This document shows, piece after piece, positions 16,604-25,300 of a stretch of DNA of 64,000 bases. Each line of letters opens with the position of its first letter. Position 1 is the stretch's first letter. The notes under the pieces were generated by a model that was not told the DNA's origin, did not search any database, and worked only from the letters and a program-made list of their open reading frames with translations. Location of the stretch: positions 1,284,435-1,348,434 of the forward strand of contig NZ_LMDS01000005.1 of assembly GCF_001425865.1 (NCBI RefSeq), given 5' to 3'. A program made the position numbers and the translations under genes. The DNA is from Rhizobacter sp. Root404. GTDB lineage: Bacteria > Pseudomonadota > Gammaproteobacteria > Burkholderiales > Burkholderiaceae_C.

Positions 16604-17892
16604 GCCGCCTCCCGTGCGCGGATCGCCGCTTCGATCTCGCCCTGCACCTCGCCCCAGTGGAGCGCGAAGCGACGGCGCGTGAACTCGAACAGGCCGATGC
16701 CGACCAGCGCCACCACGACGGCGCCGATCCAGCTGGTCGCGGACTTCACGTTCAGATCGAGCCCCAGGAATCGCATGATCGGCCCGAGCGCCTCGTTCAA
16801 CTGGATGTGATAGGTCATCTCGATCATCGCGGCGATGCCGAAGAACATCACCGCGCCGGTGACGGCGAGCAGGACGTACCAGCCGAGCAGGCGGCCGAGC
16901 TTGCCGAACTTCCAGACCCGCAGGTTCATCATGATCAGGCTGGCGATGCCGCCCGGCGCGAACATCACCATCAGCAGGAAGACCAGCCCGAGGTAGAGCA
17001 GCCAGGCCTTCGTGATCTCGGAGAGCAGCACCAGCGCCAGCACCATCAGCGCCGCGCCGATGATCGGCCCGAAGAAGAAGGTGGCCCCGCCGAGGAACGT
17101 GAACAGCAGGTAGGCACCCGAGCGCGCCGCGCCGACGACCTCGGCGGTGGCGATCTCGAAGTTCAGCGCGTACATGCCGCCCGCGACGCCGGCAAAGAAG
17201 CCGGCGATGATGAAGGAGATGTAGCGCACCCGCTGCGTGTTGTAGCCGATGAACTCGACCCGCTCCGGGTTGTCGCGCACCGCGTTCAGCATGCGCCCGA
17301 GCGGCGTCCGCGTGAACGCGTACATGCCGGCGGTGCAGACGATGGTGTAGATCGCGAGCAGGTAATACACCTGGATCTGCGGCCCGTAGGTGATGCCCAT
17401 CACCGGTTTGCCGATGACCCGGTTGGCGCTGACGCCGGCCTCGCCGCCGAAGAATTCGGCCATCATCAGCGAAGCCGCGAACACCAGTTCGCTGATGCCC
17501 AGCGTGATCATCGCGAAGGTCGTGCCCGACTTCTTGGTCGTCACGAAGCCGAACAGCACCGCGAAGAACAGCCCGGCCACGCCACCGACCAGCGGCAGCA
17601 GGCTGACCGGGATCGGGAACGAGCCGTCGCCGATCGCCTTCAGCGCGTGGATCGCGACGAACGAGCCCAGGCCCGAGTAGACGGCGTGACCGAAGCTCAG
17701 CATGCCGCCCTGCCCCAGCAGCATGTTGAAGGACAGGCAGGCGACGATCGCGATGCCCATCTGCGAGAGCATCGTGATTGCGAGGCTGCTGCTGAAGATC
17801 AGCGGCGCCACGAGCATCACGACGATCGCGAGCCCCCAGATGATCAGGTCGCGCGGGCCCATGGCCCCGTATTTGATGGCGGATGCAGTCAT
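16600..17892 (-). CDS. livM: ABC transporter permease LivM
   Basis: A 430-residue permease with about ten hydrophobic segments. LivM family blocks are visible, including LGQGGMLSFGHAVYSGLG near residue 58 and TRTPLGRMLNAVRDNPERVEFIGYN near 195, the cytoplasmic coupling region. It is longer than a typical LivM: a membrane segment is predicted near residues 345-365 and another near 395, followed by a charged tail. It starts 3 bases after the livH stop and overlaps livG by four bases, so the four transport genes are tightly coupled. Confidence 0.92.
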   Translation of the reverse strand: MTASAIKYGAMGPRDLIIWGLAIVVMLVAPLIFSSSLAITMLSQMGIAIVACLSFNMLLGQGGMLSFGHAVYSGLGSFVAIHALKAIGDGSFPIPVSLLPLVGGVAGLFFAVLFGFVTTKKSGTTFAMITLGISELVFAASLMMAEFFGGEAGVSANRVIGKPVMGITYGPQIQVYYLLAIYTIVCTAGMYAFTRTPLGRMLNAVRDNPERVEFIGYNTQRVRYISFIIAGFFAGVAGGMYALNFEIATAEVVGAARSGAYLLFTFLGGATFFFGPIIGAALMVLALVLLSEITKAWLLYLGLVFLLMVMFAPGGIASLIMMNLRVWKFGKLGRLLGWYVLLAVTGAVMFFGIAAMIEMTYHIQLNEALGPIMRFLGLDLNVKSATSWIGAVVVALVGIGLFEFTRRRFALHWGEVQGEIEAAIRAREAA

Positions 17893-17895
17893 GGG

Positions 17896-18930
17896 TCAGC
17901 CCTCTCTCGTGCCCATCAAGCCCTTGGGCCTGAAGATCAGGATCAGCACCAGCAGAAGGTACGGCAGGATCGGTGCCACCTGGGACACCGTGAGTTTCAA
18001 CAGGGAGTGGTCGGCCGCGGCCGGCGAGAGGGTCACGCCGATGTTCTTCAGCGCGCTGAAGATCGAGTAGTCGAGCGCCACCGCGAAGGTCTGCAGCACG
18101 CCGATCAACAGCGAGGCGACGAACGCACCGGCCAGCGAGCCCATGCCGCCGACGACCACGACGACGAAGATCACCGAGCCGACCGTGGCCGCCATCGACG
18201 GCTCGGTCACGAAGGTGCTGCCGCCGATCACGCCGGCCAGCCCGGCCAGGCCGGCACCGGCACCGAACACCATCATGAAGACGCGCGGCACGTTGTGGCC
18301 CAGCGACTCGACCATCTCCGGGTGCGTGAGCGCGCTCTGGATCACCAGGCCGACGCGGGTGCGCGTGAGCATCAACCACAGCGCGACCAGCATGATCAGC
18401 GCGATCATCATCATGAAGCCACGGGTGGCCGGGAACGGCGAGCAGACGATGCGCACGGCCGCGTCGGCCGCCGTGCACATGGCCGCGGGCGCTGCGCCCC
18501 AGACCAGGTGCATGCCGTCGACCGACGAATTGATCAGCGTGAACATCGGTCCGCGCAGCATCTCGGGGGGCGGGAACTCGACCGCCGTGCGGCCCCAGAT
18601 CAACTGCACCAGTTCCAGGATGACGTAGGACAGGCCGAAGGTGATCAACAGCTCGGGCACATGGCCGAACTTGTGCACCCGGCGCAGGCAGTACTTCTCG
18701 AAGGCGGCGCCGAGCGCGGCAACCACCAGCGGCGCCAGGAACAGCCCGGGCCAGAAACCGACGATCCGGGTGATCGTGTAGGCAACGTACGCGCCAACCA
18801 TGTAGAAGCTCGCATGCGCGAAGTTCAGCACGCCCATCATGCTGAAGATCAGGGTCAGGCCCGAACTCAACATGAACAGCAACAGCCCGTAGCTCAGGCC
18901 GTTGAGCATCGAAATCGTGAAGAACTCCAT
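17896..18930 (-). CDS. livH: ABC transporter permease LivH
   Basis: A 344-residue permease that opens MEFFTISMLNGLSYGLLLFM, as LivH proteins do. The family block GLTLIFSMMGVLNFAHASFYM lies near residues 24-44 and the later coupling region RTRVGLVIQSALTHPEMVESLGHN near 190. An insertion of about 40 residues between two membrane segments (near 128-165, with FTLINSSVDGMHLVWGAAPAAMCTAADAA) is larger than in the smallest family members. The gene follows the binding-protein gene after a 123-base spacer that holds a strong hairpin. Confidence 0.92.
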   Translation of the reverse strand: MEFFTISMLNGLSYGLLLFMLSSGLTLIFSMMGVLNFAHASFYMVGAYVAYTITRIVGFWPGLFLAPLVVAALGAAFEKYCLRRVHKFGHVPELLITFGLSYVILELVQLIWGRTAVEFPPPEMLRGPMFTLINSSVDGMHLVWGAAPAAMCTAADAAVRIVCSPFPATRGFMMMIALIMLVALWLMLTRTRVGLVIQSALTHPEMVESLGHNVPRVFMMVFGAGAGLAGLAGVIGGSTFVTEPSMAATVGSVIFVVVVVGGMGSLAGAFVASLLIGVLQTFAVALDYSIFSALKNIGVTLSPAAADHSLLKLTVSQVAPILPYLLLVLILIFRPKGLMGTREG

Positions 18931-19003
18931 CGTGTGGCGCTTCCGCGGGTGCAGTGTGAAAGGGATCAGGTCAACAGCGGTCGAGAACGCACGACGGTGA
19001 CGA

Positions 19004-19038
19004 GCAGGGCCCGGCGGGTCATCCCCGGCGGGCCCTGC
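19004..19038 (-). promoter_or_regulatory. Hairpin between binding-protein gene and livH
   Basis: Inverted arms GCAGGGCCC and GGGCCCTGC pair around a 17-base GC-rich centre in the 123-base gap between the substrate-binding protein gene and livH. No T-tract follows, so it is more likely a 3' stabiliser or partial attenuator that raises binding protein over permease than a full terminator. Confidence 0.5.
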
Positions 19039-19053
19039 GGACCGGGAGGAAGG

Positions 19054-20331
19054 TCAGCCGCCCGCCGGGCGCTGCATCTGGCAGCTCGTCGGCGTGCTCG
19101 ACACGTAAGGCTCGAAGGTCGCGACCGGCGCCAGAGTCATGCCGGTGTTCTCGGGCGAGTACGGGTTCTTGGCGTCCGCCTTCTGCCAGACGGTCATGTA
19201 GAGCGTCTGCTGCAGTTGGTGGTCGGTCTTGCGCATCTCGGTCTCGCCGCCGAAGGCGCTCTTGATCTTCATGCCCTCCATCGCGAAGGCCACCTTCACC
19301 GGGTCGGTCGACTTGGCCTTGGCCATCGCCGCGCCGAGGTACTCGAACTGGCGGATCACCGAGCCGGTGTAGAGGTCGTCGTTGAACTTGTCCTTGAAGC
19401 CCTTCATGATCGTGTTCATCTCGCCGCCCATGTTGTAGTGGGCATAGGCGATCTGGTAGACCTTGCCGGCGCCGGTCTGGCCCAGGGCCGACGGCGTGCC
19501 GGTCACGCCGGTGTAGTACGTGAAGAACTTGCCGGTGTAGCCGCCTTCGTTGGCCGCCTTGACGAGCAGCGCCAGGTCGGAGCCCCAGTTGCCGGTGATC
19601 ACCGTGTCCGCGCCCGAGGCCTTGATCTTGGCGATGTACGGGGCGAAGTCGCGAACCTGCGCGAGCGGGTGCAGGTCGTCGCCGACGATCTCGATGTCCG
19701 GACGCTTGCGCTTCAGGTATTCCTTCGCGTACCTGGAGACCTGCTGGCCGTGCGAATAGTTCTGGCCCAGGATGAAGACCTTCTTGATGTCCTTCTGGTC
19801 CTTCATGTAGCTCGTGATCGCCTCCATCTTCATCGTCGTGTCGGCGTCGAAGCGGAAGTGCCAGAAGCTGCACTTGCTGTTGGTCAGGTCAGGGTCGACC
19901 GCGGCCTCGTTCAGGAAGACGATCTCCTTGCCGGGATTGCGTTCGTTGTGCTTGTTGATCGCATCGATCAGCGGCACGGCGACCGAGGAGCCATTGCCCT
20001 GGATCACGTAGCGGATGCCCTGGTCGATCGCCGACTTCAGCGCGTTCAGGCTTTCGGTCGGGCTCAGCTTGTTGTCGACCGGCACGATCTCGAACTTGAC
20101 GCCGGCCGGGTTGCTGGCGCTGAAGCGCTCGGCCAGGTACTGCTGGGTCTTGACCTGGTTGGTGCCGACCGGGCCCATCAGGCCGGTCAGCGGATCGATC
20201 CACATCAGCTTGACGGTCTGGCCCGCCAGGGGCTTGGCCTGGGCCATGGCGACGCCGGCCGAGACGGCGAGAGCGGCTCCGACGGTCAGTGAGAACACGT
20301 TGCGGGACAACGAGCGACGAGCAGACTTCAT
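19054..20331 (-). CDS. Branched-chain amino acid-type ABC transporter substrate-binding protein
   Basis: A 425-residue periplasmic binding protein of the Leu/Ile/Val type-I fold. The N-terminus is basic, then hydrophobic, ending SAGVAMAQA, a good signal peptide with cleavage after about residue 31. The mature part has the PLTGLMGPVG loop, GIRYVIQGNGSSVAVPLIDAI near residue 112 and GADTVITGNWGSDLALL near 245. Substrate identity cannot be read, and amides, urea or aromatic compounds are also used by this family. The start at 20331 was chosen because it gives the complete signal peptide. It is first in the transporter operon, and its upstream gap to selO (20332-20526) should hold its promoter. 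Confidence 0.92.
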   Translation of the reverse strand: MKSARRSLSRNVFSLTVGAALAVSAGVAMAQAKPLAGQTVKLMWIDPLTGLMGPVGTNQVKTQQYLAERFSASNPAGVKFEIVPVDNKLSPTESLNALKSAIDQGIRYVIQGNGSSVAVPLIDAINKHNERNPGKEIVFLNEAAVDPDLTNSKCSFWHFRFDADTTMKMEAITSYMKDQKDIKKVFILGQNYSHGQQVSRYAKEYLKRKRPDIEIVGDDLHPLAQVRDFAPYIAKIKASGADTVITGNWGSDLALLVKAANEGGYTGKFFTYYTGVTGTPSALGQTGAGKVYQIAYAHYNMGGEMNTIMKGFKDKFNDDLYTGSVIRQFEYLGAAMAKAKSTDPVKVAFAMEGMKIKSAFGGETEMRKTDHQLQQTLYMTVWQKADAKNPYSPENTGMTLAPVATFEPYVSSTPTSCQMQRPAGG

Positions 20332-20526
20332 GATGGAGCTCCGGGTATGTGAAACGCCCGCAAAGGTAACGGAAGTGCGTTGCGTGGGGTTACAGGGACT
20401 ACCCCAAAGCCCTGTCACCGCGGGGACAGCAGCGAATTTCCGACGCACCGGCATGGTGAACGGGCGGTGAACCGGGCATTCTCCCTTCGGCGCTTCGGCC
20501 TCGCACCGCTGGCTAAACTGCGACCG

Positions 20527-22026
20527 ATGATGATGGATGAAACCGCGGCTGCTCCGCGCGCTGCCGCCACGTGGCCGAACCGTTTCCGCGGCCTCGGTGA
20601 CGCGTTCTTCACCGCGTTGCCCGCCGAACCGCTGCCCGACCCGCATTGGGTCGCAACCAGCGCGTCCTGCGCTGCGCTGCTGGGCCTGCCGCCGGACTGG
20701 ACGAGCCGCGCCGACCTCGATGCACTGCATGTGCTCAGCGGCCAGGGCCGCTGGCCCGGGATGACGCCGCTCGCGACCGTCTACAGCGGTCACCAGTTCG
20801 GCGTGTGGGCAGGCCAGCTCGGCGATGGCCGCGCCCTGTGGCTCGGCGAGATGGACACGCCGGCCGGACCGCTGGAGATCCAGCTCAAGGGTGCCGGTCG
20901 CACGCCGTACTCGCGCATGGGCGACGGCCGCGCGGTGCTGCGTTCGTCGATCCGCGAGTTCCTCGGCTCGGAGGCGATGCACGGACTCGGCGTGCCGACG
21001 ACGCGCGCGCTGTGCGTCACGGGCTCGGCGCTGCCGGTGCGGCGCGAGACGATCGAGACCGCGGCGGTGGTGACCCGGGTCGCGCCGAGCTTCATCCGCT
21101 TCGGCCATTTCGAGCACTTCGCGCACCACGACCTGCACGCCGAGCTGCGCCAGCTGGCAGACTTCGTGATCGCGCACCACTTCCCGGCCTGTCGAGAAGC
21201 CGCCAACCCGTACGCCGCGCTGCTGGAGCAGGTCGCGCTGCGTACGGCCGATCTGATGGCCGACTGGCAGGCCGTGGGCTTCTGCCACGGCGTGATGAAC
21301 ACCGACAACATGTCGATCCTCGGCCTGACGATCGACTACGGGCCGTTCGGCTTCCTCGACGCGTTCGATCCCGGCCACATCTGCAACCACTCCGACAGCC
21401 AGGGCCGCTACGCCTGGGCGCGGCAGCCGAACGTCGGCTTCTGGAACCTGCATGCACTGGCGCAGGCGCTGCTGCCGCTGATCGGCGATTCCGATCTGGC
21501 GCTGGCCGCGCTCGAGCCTTACAAGACCGGGTTCGCCGATGCGCTGCTCGCACGCTGGCGCGCCAAGCTCGGGCTCCAGACGCGCGAGGACGGCGACCGC
21601 GAGCTGGTCGACGACCTGCTGCGCCTGATGGCCGCCGACCGCTGCGACTTCACGATCACCTTCCGGCGCCTCGGCCGGTTCGCGACCGCGGGCGGCGCCG
21701 ACGACGCCGTGATCCGCGACCTGTTCATCGATCGCGCCGCGTTCGACGGGTGGGCGACGCGCTATGCGCAGCGGCTGGCGCGCGAGCCCGGCACCGACGC
21801 CGAGCGCACGGTGCGGATGGACCGCGTGAACCCCAAGTTCGTGCTGCGCAACCACCTCGCCGAGGTCGCAATCCAGGCGGCGCAAGGCGGCGACTTCAGC
21901 GCGACCGAGCGCCTGCTGCAAGTCTTGCAACGCCCCTATGACGAGCAGGACGACGCCGCCACCACCGCCTATGCCGGCTTTCCGCCCGAATGGGCGCAAT
22001 CGATCGAGGTCTCGTGCTCGTCGTGA
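20527..22026 (+). CDS. selO: Protein adenylyltransferase SelO (YdiU)
   Basis: A 499-residue SelO pseudokinase-fold protein. SelO proteins transfer AMP from ATP to Ser, Thr or Tyr residues of target proteins and help the redox-stress response. Family blocks visible are YSGHQFGVWAGQLGDGRA near residue 84, LQLKGAGRTPYSR-like IQLKGAGRTPYSRMGDGRAVLR near 120-141, GFCHGVMNTDNMSI near 257 and DYGPFGFLD near 271. It ends in SCSS, where some eukaryotic homologues have selenocysteine; here it is Cys. Three ATG codons in a row open the gene at 20527. It is divergent from the transporter operon. Confidence 0.93.
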   Translation: MMMDETAAAPRAAATWPNRFRGLGDAFFTALPAEPLPDPHWVATSASCAALLGLPPDWTSRADLDALHVLSGQGRWPGMTPLATVYSGHQFGVWAGQLGDGRALWLGEMDTPAGPLEIQLKGAGRTPYSRMGDGRAVLRSSIREFLGSEAMHGLGVPTTRALCVTGSALPVRRETIETAAVVTRVAPSFIRFGHFEHFAHHDLHAELRQLADFVIAHHFPACREAANPYAALLEQVALRTADLMADWQAVGFCHGVMNTDNMSILGLTIDYGPFGFLDAFDPGHICNHSDSQGRYAWARQPNVGFWNLHALAQALLPLIGDSDLALAALEPYKTGFADALLARWRAKLGLQTREDGDRELVDDLLRLMAADRCDFTITFRRLGRFATAGGADDAVIRDLFIDRAAFDGWATRYAQRLAREPGTDAERTVRMDRVNPKFVLRNHLAEVAIQAAQGGDFSATERLLQVLQRPYDEQDDAATTAYAGFPPEWAQSIEVSCSS

Positions 22027-22092
22027 CGCCTCGCGTCGCCGCGCTAGACTTCGCGCCCCAATGACGCTGTTTCGCCCCGCGCGGGCTTGCCG

Positions 22093-22755
22093 ATGAAGAT
22101 CTTCCTCGACTTCCTGCCGCTGCTGCTGTTCTTCGGGGTCGGCAAGTACGCCGACCACAACGCCGACTGGGCCGCGCGCTTCGCGACCGAACACTTCGGC
22201 TTCATGGTGTCCGGCGGCGTGGTCGGCACCGAGGAGGCCTCGGCGCTGCTCGCGACCATCGTCGTGATCCTTGCCACCGGCGTGCAGATCGGCTGGCTGC
22301 TGTCGCGCGGCAAGAAGGTCGACATGATGCTGTGGGTGACCTTCGTGCTCGTCGTCGTGCTCGGCGGCGCGACGATCTGGTTCCACAACGCCACCTTCAT
22401 CAAGTGGAAGCCGAGCGCGCTGTACTGGGCGATGGGCCTGGCGTTCTGGGTCAGCCAGACCTTCTTCCGCAAGAACCTGCTGCAGACGCTGATCGGCGAG
22501 CAACTGCAGCTGCCGGCAGCAGTGTGGCAGCGCCTGAACTTCGCGTGGATCGCGTTCTTCGCGCTGCTCGGCTTGTTGAATCTTTACGTGGCCTACAGCT
22601 ACAGCACCTCGACCTGGTTCACCTTCAAGGCCTTCGGCGTGACCGGGCTGATGCTGGTGTTCATGGTCGCGCAGGGGCTCTACATCAGCAAGCACATGCC
22701 GCCGGAACCCAGCGACGAGCCGGCACCGGCGCCTGCACCGGAGCGCCTGCCATGA
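22093..22755 (+). CDS. yciB: YciB/IspZ-type septation-associated membrane protein
   Basis: A 220-residue inner-membrane protein with five or six hydrophobic segments. It opens MKIFLDFLPLLLFFGVGKY, typical of YciB, and has SRGKKVDMMLWVTF near residue 78, the family block for intracellular septation protein A. E. coli YciB affects cell envelope synthesis and interacts with elongation and division proteins. A TTG six bases upstream is in frame, but the ATG at 22093 fits the family. Its stop overlaps the bolA start by four bases (ATGA). The C-terminus ends in a Pro/Ala-rich tail. Confidence 0.92.
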   Translation: MKIFLDFLPLLLFFGVGKYADHNADWAARFATEHFGFMVSGGVVGTEEASALLATIVVILATGVQIGWLLSRGKKVDMMLWVTFVLVVVLGGATIWFHNATFIKWKPSALYWAMGLAFWVSQTFFRKNLLQTLIGEQLQLPAAVWQRLNFAWIAFFALLGLLNLYVAYSYSTSTWFTFKAFGVTGLMLVFMVAQGLYISKHMPPEPSDEPAPAPAPERLP

Positions 22756-23018
22756 GTGTCGCCGCGCAGGACATCGACGCCGTGCTTCGCGAAGCGCTGG
22801 CCCCGCTGGAGCTGGCCGTGGAGGACGACAGCCACCTGCATGCCGGCCATGCCGGCGCGCGCGAAGGCCGGCACTTCACGGTGCGTGTGACCGCCGCGCG
22901 CTTCAACGGTTTGTCACGTGTGGCCCGCCACCGCCTCATATATGATGCGCTGCAACTTTTGATCCCGCGCGGCATCCACGCCTTGGCCATCGAGGCGCGC
23001 GCGCCCGGTGAATCCTGA
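22752..23018 (+). CDS. bolA: BolA family protein
   Basis: An 88-residue BolA/IbaG-like protein with the class II KH-like fold. The core is LEVEDDSHLHAGHAGA-like sequence (residues 22-38) followed by HFTVRVTAARFNGLSRVARHR near 43-63, where the conserved loop and helix that bind glutaredoxin-shared iron-sulphur clusters lie. It overlaps yciB by four bases, and the peptidyl-prolyl isomerase gene follows after 20 bases. This yciB-bolA-PPIase order recurs in betaproteobacteria as far as I recall. Confidence 0.9.
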   Translation: MSVAAQDIDAVLREALAPLELAVEDDSHLHAGHAGAREGRHFTVRVTAARFNGLSRVARHRLIYDALQLLIPRGIHALAIEARAPGES

Positions 23019-23038
23019 GTCACCCCCCAACTCCCCTG

Positions 23039-23851
23039 ATGCTCATGAAGAAGACCTATTTCGCTGCGTGCGCCGCATTGCTGCTGTCGGCCTCGCTGAC
23101 CGTGCAGGCCCAGAACATCGCCATCGTCAATGGCAAGCCGGTGCCGAAGGCGCGCGCCGATGCGCTGATCAAGCAGGTGCAGAAGCAGGCCGCCGCACAG
23201 AACCAGCAGCTCCCGCCCGACCTCGACCAGCGGGTGCGCGACAAGCTCGTGATGGACGAGATCCTGACGCAGGAGGCCGAGCGCCGCGGCCTGGCGGCCA
23301 GCGCCGACTACAAACAGCAAATGGAGCAGGCCCGCCAGGCCGTGCTGACCAAGATGCTGACCGAGGACTTCACGCAGAAGAGCGCGGTCGCCGACGCCGA
23401 CGTCAAGGCCGAGTACGAGAAGTTCAAGGCCCAGTCGGCCGGGACGGAATACCGCGCCCGCCACATCCTGGTCGAGAAGGAAGACGAGGCCAAGGCGCTG
23501 ATCGCCCAGATCAAGGGCGGCGCCAACTTCGAGGAGCTGGCCAAGAAGAACTCGAAGGACCCGGGATCGGGCGCCAACGGCGGCGACCTCGATTTCGCGG
23601 CTCCGGGCTCGTACGTGCCCGAGTTCTCGCAGGCGATGGTCAAGCTCAAGAAAGGCGAGATGACGCAGGAGCCGGTTAAGACGCAGTTCGGTTACCACAT
23701 CATCAAGCTCGACGACACGCGCGAGGCGCAGTTCCCGCCGTACGACGACGTCAAGGGCCAGCTGAAGCAGCGCATGGAGCAGCAGAAGCTCGGCGCGTTC
23801 GTCGACGAGCTGAAGACCAAGGCGAAGACGGACTACAAGTTCAGCAATTAG
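23039..23851 (+). CDS. Parvulin-type periplasmic peptidyl-prolyl isomerase
   Basis: A 270-residue secreted peptidyl-prolyl cis-trans isomerase related to PrsA/SurA. A signal peptide runs MLMKKTYF...TVQAQ, with cleavage near residue 24. A SurA-N-like helical part precedes a parvulin domain marked by YRARHILVEKEDEAKALIAQI near residue 140, SKDPGSGANGGDLDF near 180 and PVKTQFGYHIIKLDD near 218. It would assist folding of exported or outer-membrane proteins. Either of two ATG codons (23039 or 23045) could be the start. A strong hairpin terminator follows at 23869. Confidence 0.92.
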   Translation: MLMKKTYFAACAALLLSASLTVQAQNIAIVNGKPVPKARADALIKQVQKQAAAQNQQLPPDLDQRVRDKLVMDEILTQEAERRGLAASADYKQQMEQARQAVLTKMLTEDFTQKSAVADADVKAEYEKFKAQSAGTEYRARHILVEKEDEAKALIAQIKGGANFEELAKKNSKDPGSGANGGDLDFAAPGSYVPEFSQAMVKLKKGEMTQEPVKTQFGYHIIKLDDTREAQFPPYDDVKGQLKQRMEQQKLGAFVDELKTKAKTDYKFSN

Positions 23852-23868
23852 TACGCTTCGCTACCGTG

Positions 23869-23893
23869 ACAAGGGCGCCTTCGGCGCCCTTGT
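23869..23893 (+). terminator. Terminator hairpin between convergent genes
   Basis: A perfect 11-bp stem (ACAAGGGCGCC with GGCGCCCTTGT) and a TTC loop lie 18 bases beyond the isomerase stop and 24 bases beyond the ybbA stop on the other strand. The downstream tail on the plus strand is TCGGTTTCT, only moderately T-rich. It may serve both converging transcripts. Confidence 0.8.
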
Positions 23894-23916
23894 TCGGTTT
23901 CTGGGCTGGCCTTCGG

Positions 23917-24600
23917 CTACGCCTCGATCTCGGTGGCGACCCTTCCCGCCTCGATGTGCAGCTGCCGATCGCAGCGCGCGGCGATCGAGCGGTCGTGGGT
24001 GACGAGCACCAGCGTGGTACCGGCTTCGCGGTTCAGGTCGAACATCAGCGCCATCACGGTCTCGCCGGTCGCGAAGTCGAGACTGCCGGTCGGTTCGTCG
24101 GCGAGCAGCACGGCCGGCCGCATGACGAAGGCGCGCGCCAGCGCGACGCGCTGCTGCTCGCCGCCGGAGAGCACCTTCGGGTAGTGGCGCAGCCGCTCGC
24201 CGAGGCCGACGCGGCGCAGCATCTCGGTGGCCAGCGCGCGCGCATCGCTGCGGCCCTGCAGTTCGAGCGGCAGCATCACGTTCTCCAGCGCATTGAGGTT
24301 GCCGAGCAGCTGGAAACTCTGGAACACGAACCCCACCTTCTCGGCACGCACCGCGGCGCGCGCGTCCTCGTCGATCGCGAACAGATCGACGCCGCCCAGC
24401 TTCACGGTGCCGGTGGTCGGCGTGTCCAGCCCCGCGATGATCGACAGCAGCGTGCTCTTGCCCGAGCCCGACGCGCCGACGATCGCCGCCGACTGGCGCG
24501 CCGCCAGCGAAAAATCGATCTCGTGGAGAATGGTCAACGTCCCGGTGGAGTCCTTGACCTGCTTGGTGACACGCTCGACGGCAATGATGGGTTCAGACAT
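23917..24600 (-). CDS. ybbA: ABC transporter ATPase YbbA (LolD/MacB type)
   Basis: A 227-residue ATPase with intact Walker A (GASGSGKST near residue 42), Q-loop VFQSFQLL near 92, signature LSGGEQQRVALARA near 143 and Walker B LLADEPTGSLD near 166. It belongs to the MacB/LolD group and normally pairs with the large permease YbbP, which is not in this window. Its ATG occupies 24600-24598 on the minus strand and overlaps the tesA ATG on the other strand. The divergent ybbA-tesA pairing is also found in E. coli. Confidence 0.9.
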   Translation of the reverse strand: MSEPIIAVERVTKQVKDSTGTLTILHEIDFSLAARQSAAIVGASGSGKSTLLSIIAGLDTPTTGTVKLGGVDLFAIDEDARAAVRAEKVGFVFQSFQLLGNLNALENVMLPLELQGRSDARALATEMLRRVGLGERLRHYPKVLSGGEQQRVALARAFVMRPAVLLADEPTGSLDFATGETVMALMFDLNREAGTTLVLVTHDRSIAARCDRQLHIEAGRVATEIEA

Positions 24601-25285
24601 GAATGACGGTGGGTTTCCTGGTGTTCGAGCGTCTCGGCGCCGATGGCTGGCGCACTGTACCGCGTTGGCTGCGGCGCTCGTGCTGCCGTTCGGCACGACC
24701 GCGTCCGCTCAGGGGCCGGCCCGACCGGTCGTGCTCGTGGTCGGCGACAGCCTGTCGGCCGAGTACGGCTTGGTGCGCGGCAGCGGCTGGGTCGCGCTGC
24801 TCGAGGCGCGCCTCGCTCAGCAAGGCATCGCGGCGACGGTCGTCAACGCCAGCATCAGCGGCGACACCACCTCGGGCGGCCGCACCCGCTTGCCGGCGCT
24901 GTTGAAGCAGCATCGCCCGGCGATCGTCGTGCTCGAGCTCGGCGGCAACGACGCGTTGCGCGGCCTGCCACTGGCGATGACCCGCGACAACCTCGACACG
25001 ATGACCAAGGCCGCGAAGGCCGCCGGTGCCAAGGTGGTGATCGCCGGCATGCAGCTGCCGCCGAACTACGGCAAGCAGTACGGCGAGGAGTTCGCCGGGC
25101 TGTTCGCGACGATCGCCAGGGCCGAAGGCGCGGCGCTCGTGCCCTTCCTGCTCAAGGGCGTGGCCGATGTGCCGCAGGCGGAATCGCTGTTCCAGCGCGA
25201 CCGCATCCATCCGACCGCGCAGGCGCACCCGACGATCCTCGACAACGTCTGGCCGGTGCTGCGGCCGCTGCTGCCGAAGCGCTGA
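24599..25285 (+). CDS. tesA: Arylesterase / acyl-CoA thioesterase I (SGNH hydrolase)
   Basis: A 228-residue SGNH/GDSL hydrolase matching TesA/lysophospholipase L1. An N-terminal signal segment with arginines then LAAALVLPFGTTASAQ points to the periplasm. The catalytic blocks are GDSLSAEYG (Ser near residue 50), ISGDTTSGG, LGGNDALRG (Asn) and DRIHPTAQAH (Asp and His). The start at 24599 is the only in-frame ATG that gives the whole signal peptide, and it shares two bases with the divergent ybbA start codon. It ends 15 bases from the convergent DUF6600-type gene. Confidence 0.92.
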   Translation: MNDGGFPGVRASRRRWLAHCTALAAALVLPFGTTASAQGPARPVVLVVGDSLSAEYGLVRGSGWVALLEARLAQQGIAATVVNASISGDTTSGGRTRLPALLKQHRPAIVVLELGGNDALRGLPLAMTRDNLDTMTKAAKAAGAKVVIAGMQLPPNYGKQYGEEFAGLFATIARAEGAALVPFLLKGVADVPQAESLFQRDRIHPTAQAHPTILDNVWPVLRPLLPKR

Positions 25286-25300
25286 CCGGGCGCGTCCGCC

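Noticed and set aside
16657..20292. Very long open frame (about 1200 codons) on the plus strand opposite the liv genes
   Set aside because: It lies antisense to five well-recognised transporter genes, and its translation is low-complexity Arg/His/Ala/Asp sequence typical of the antisense frame of GC-rich codons.
22024..22029. UGA at the selO end read as selenocysteine
   Set aside because: The residue at the known selenocysteine position is already Cys (SCSS), and the TGA ends the protein at the usual family length.
22087..22092. TTG start for yciB two codons upstream
   Set aside because: The ATG at 22093 gives the family N-terminus (MKIFLDFLP), so the weaker start codon is unnecessary.
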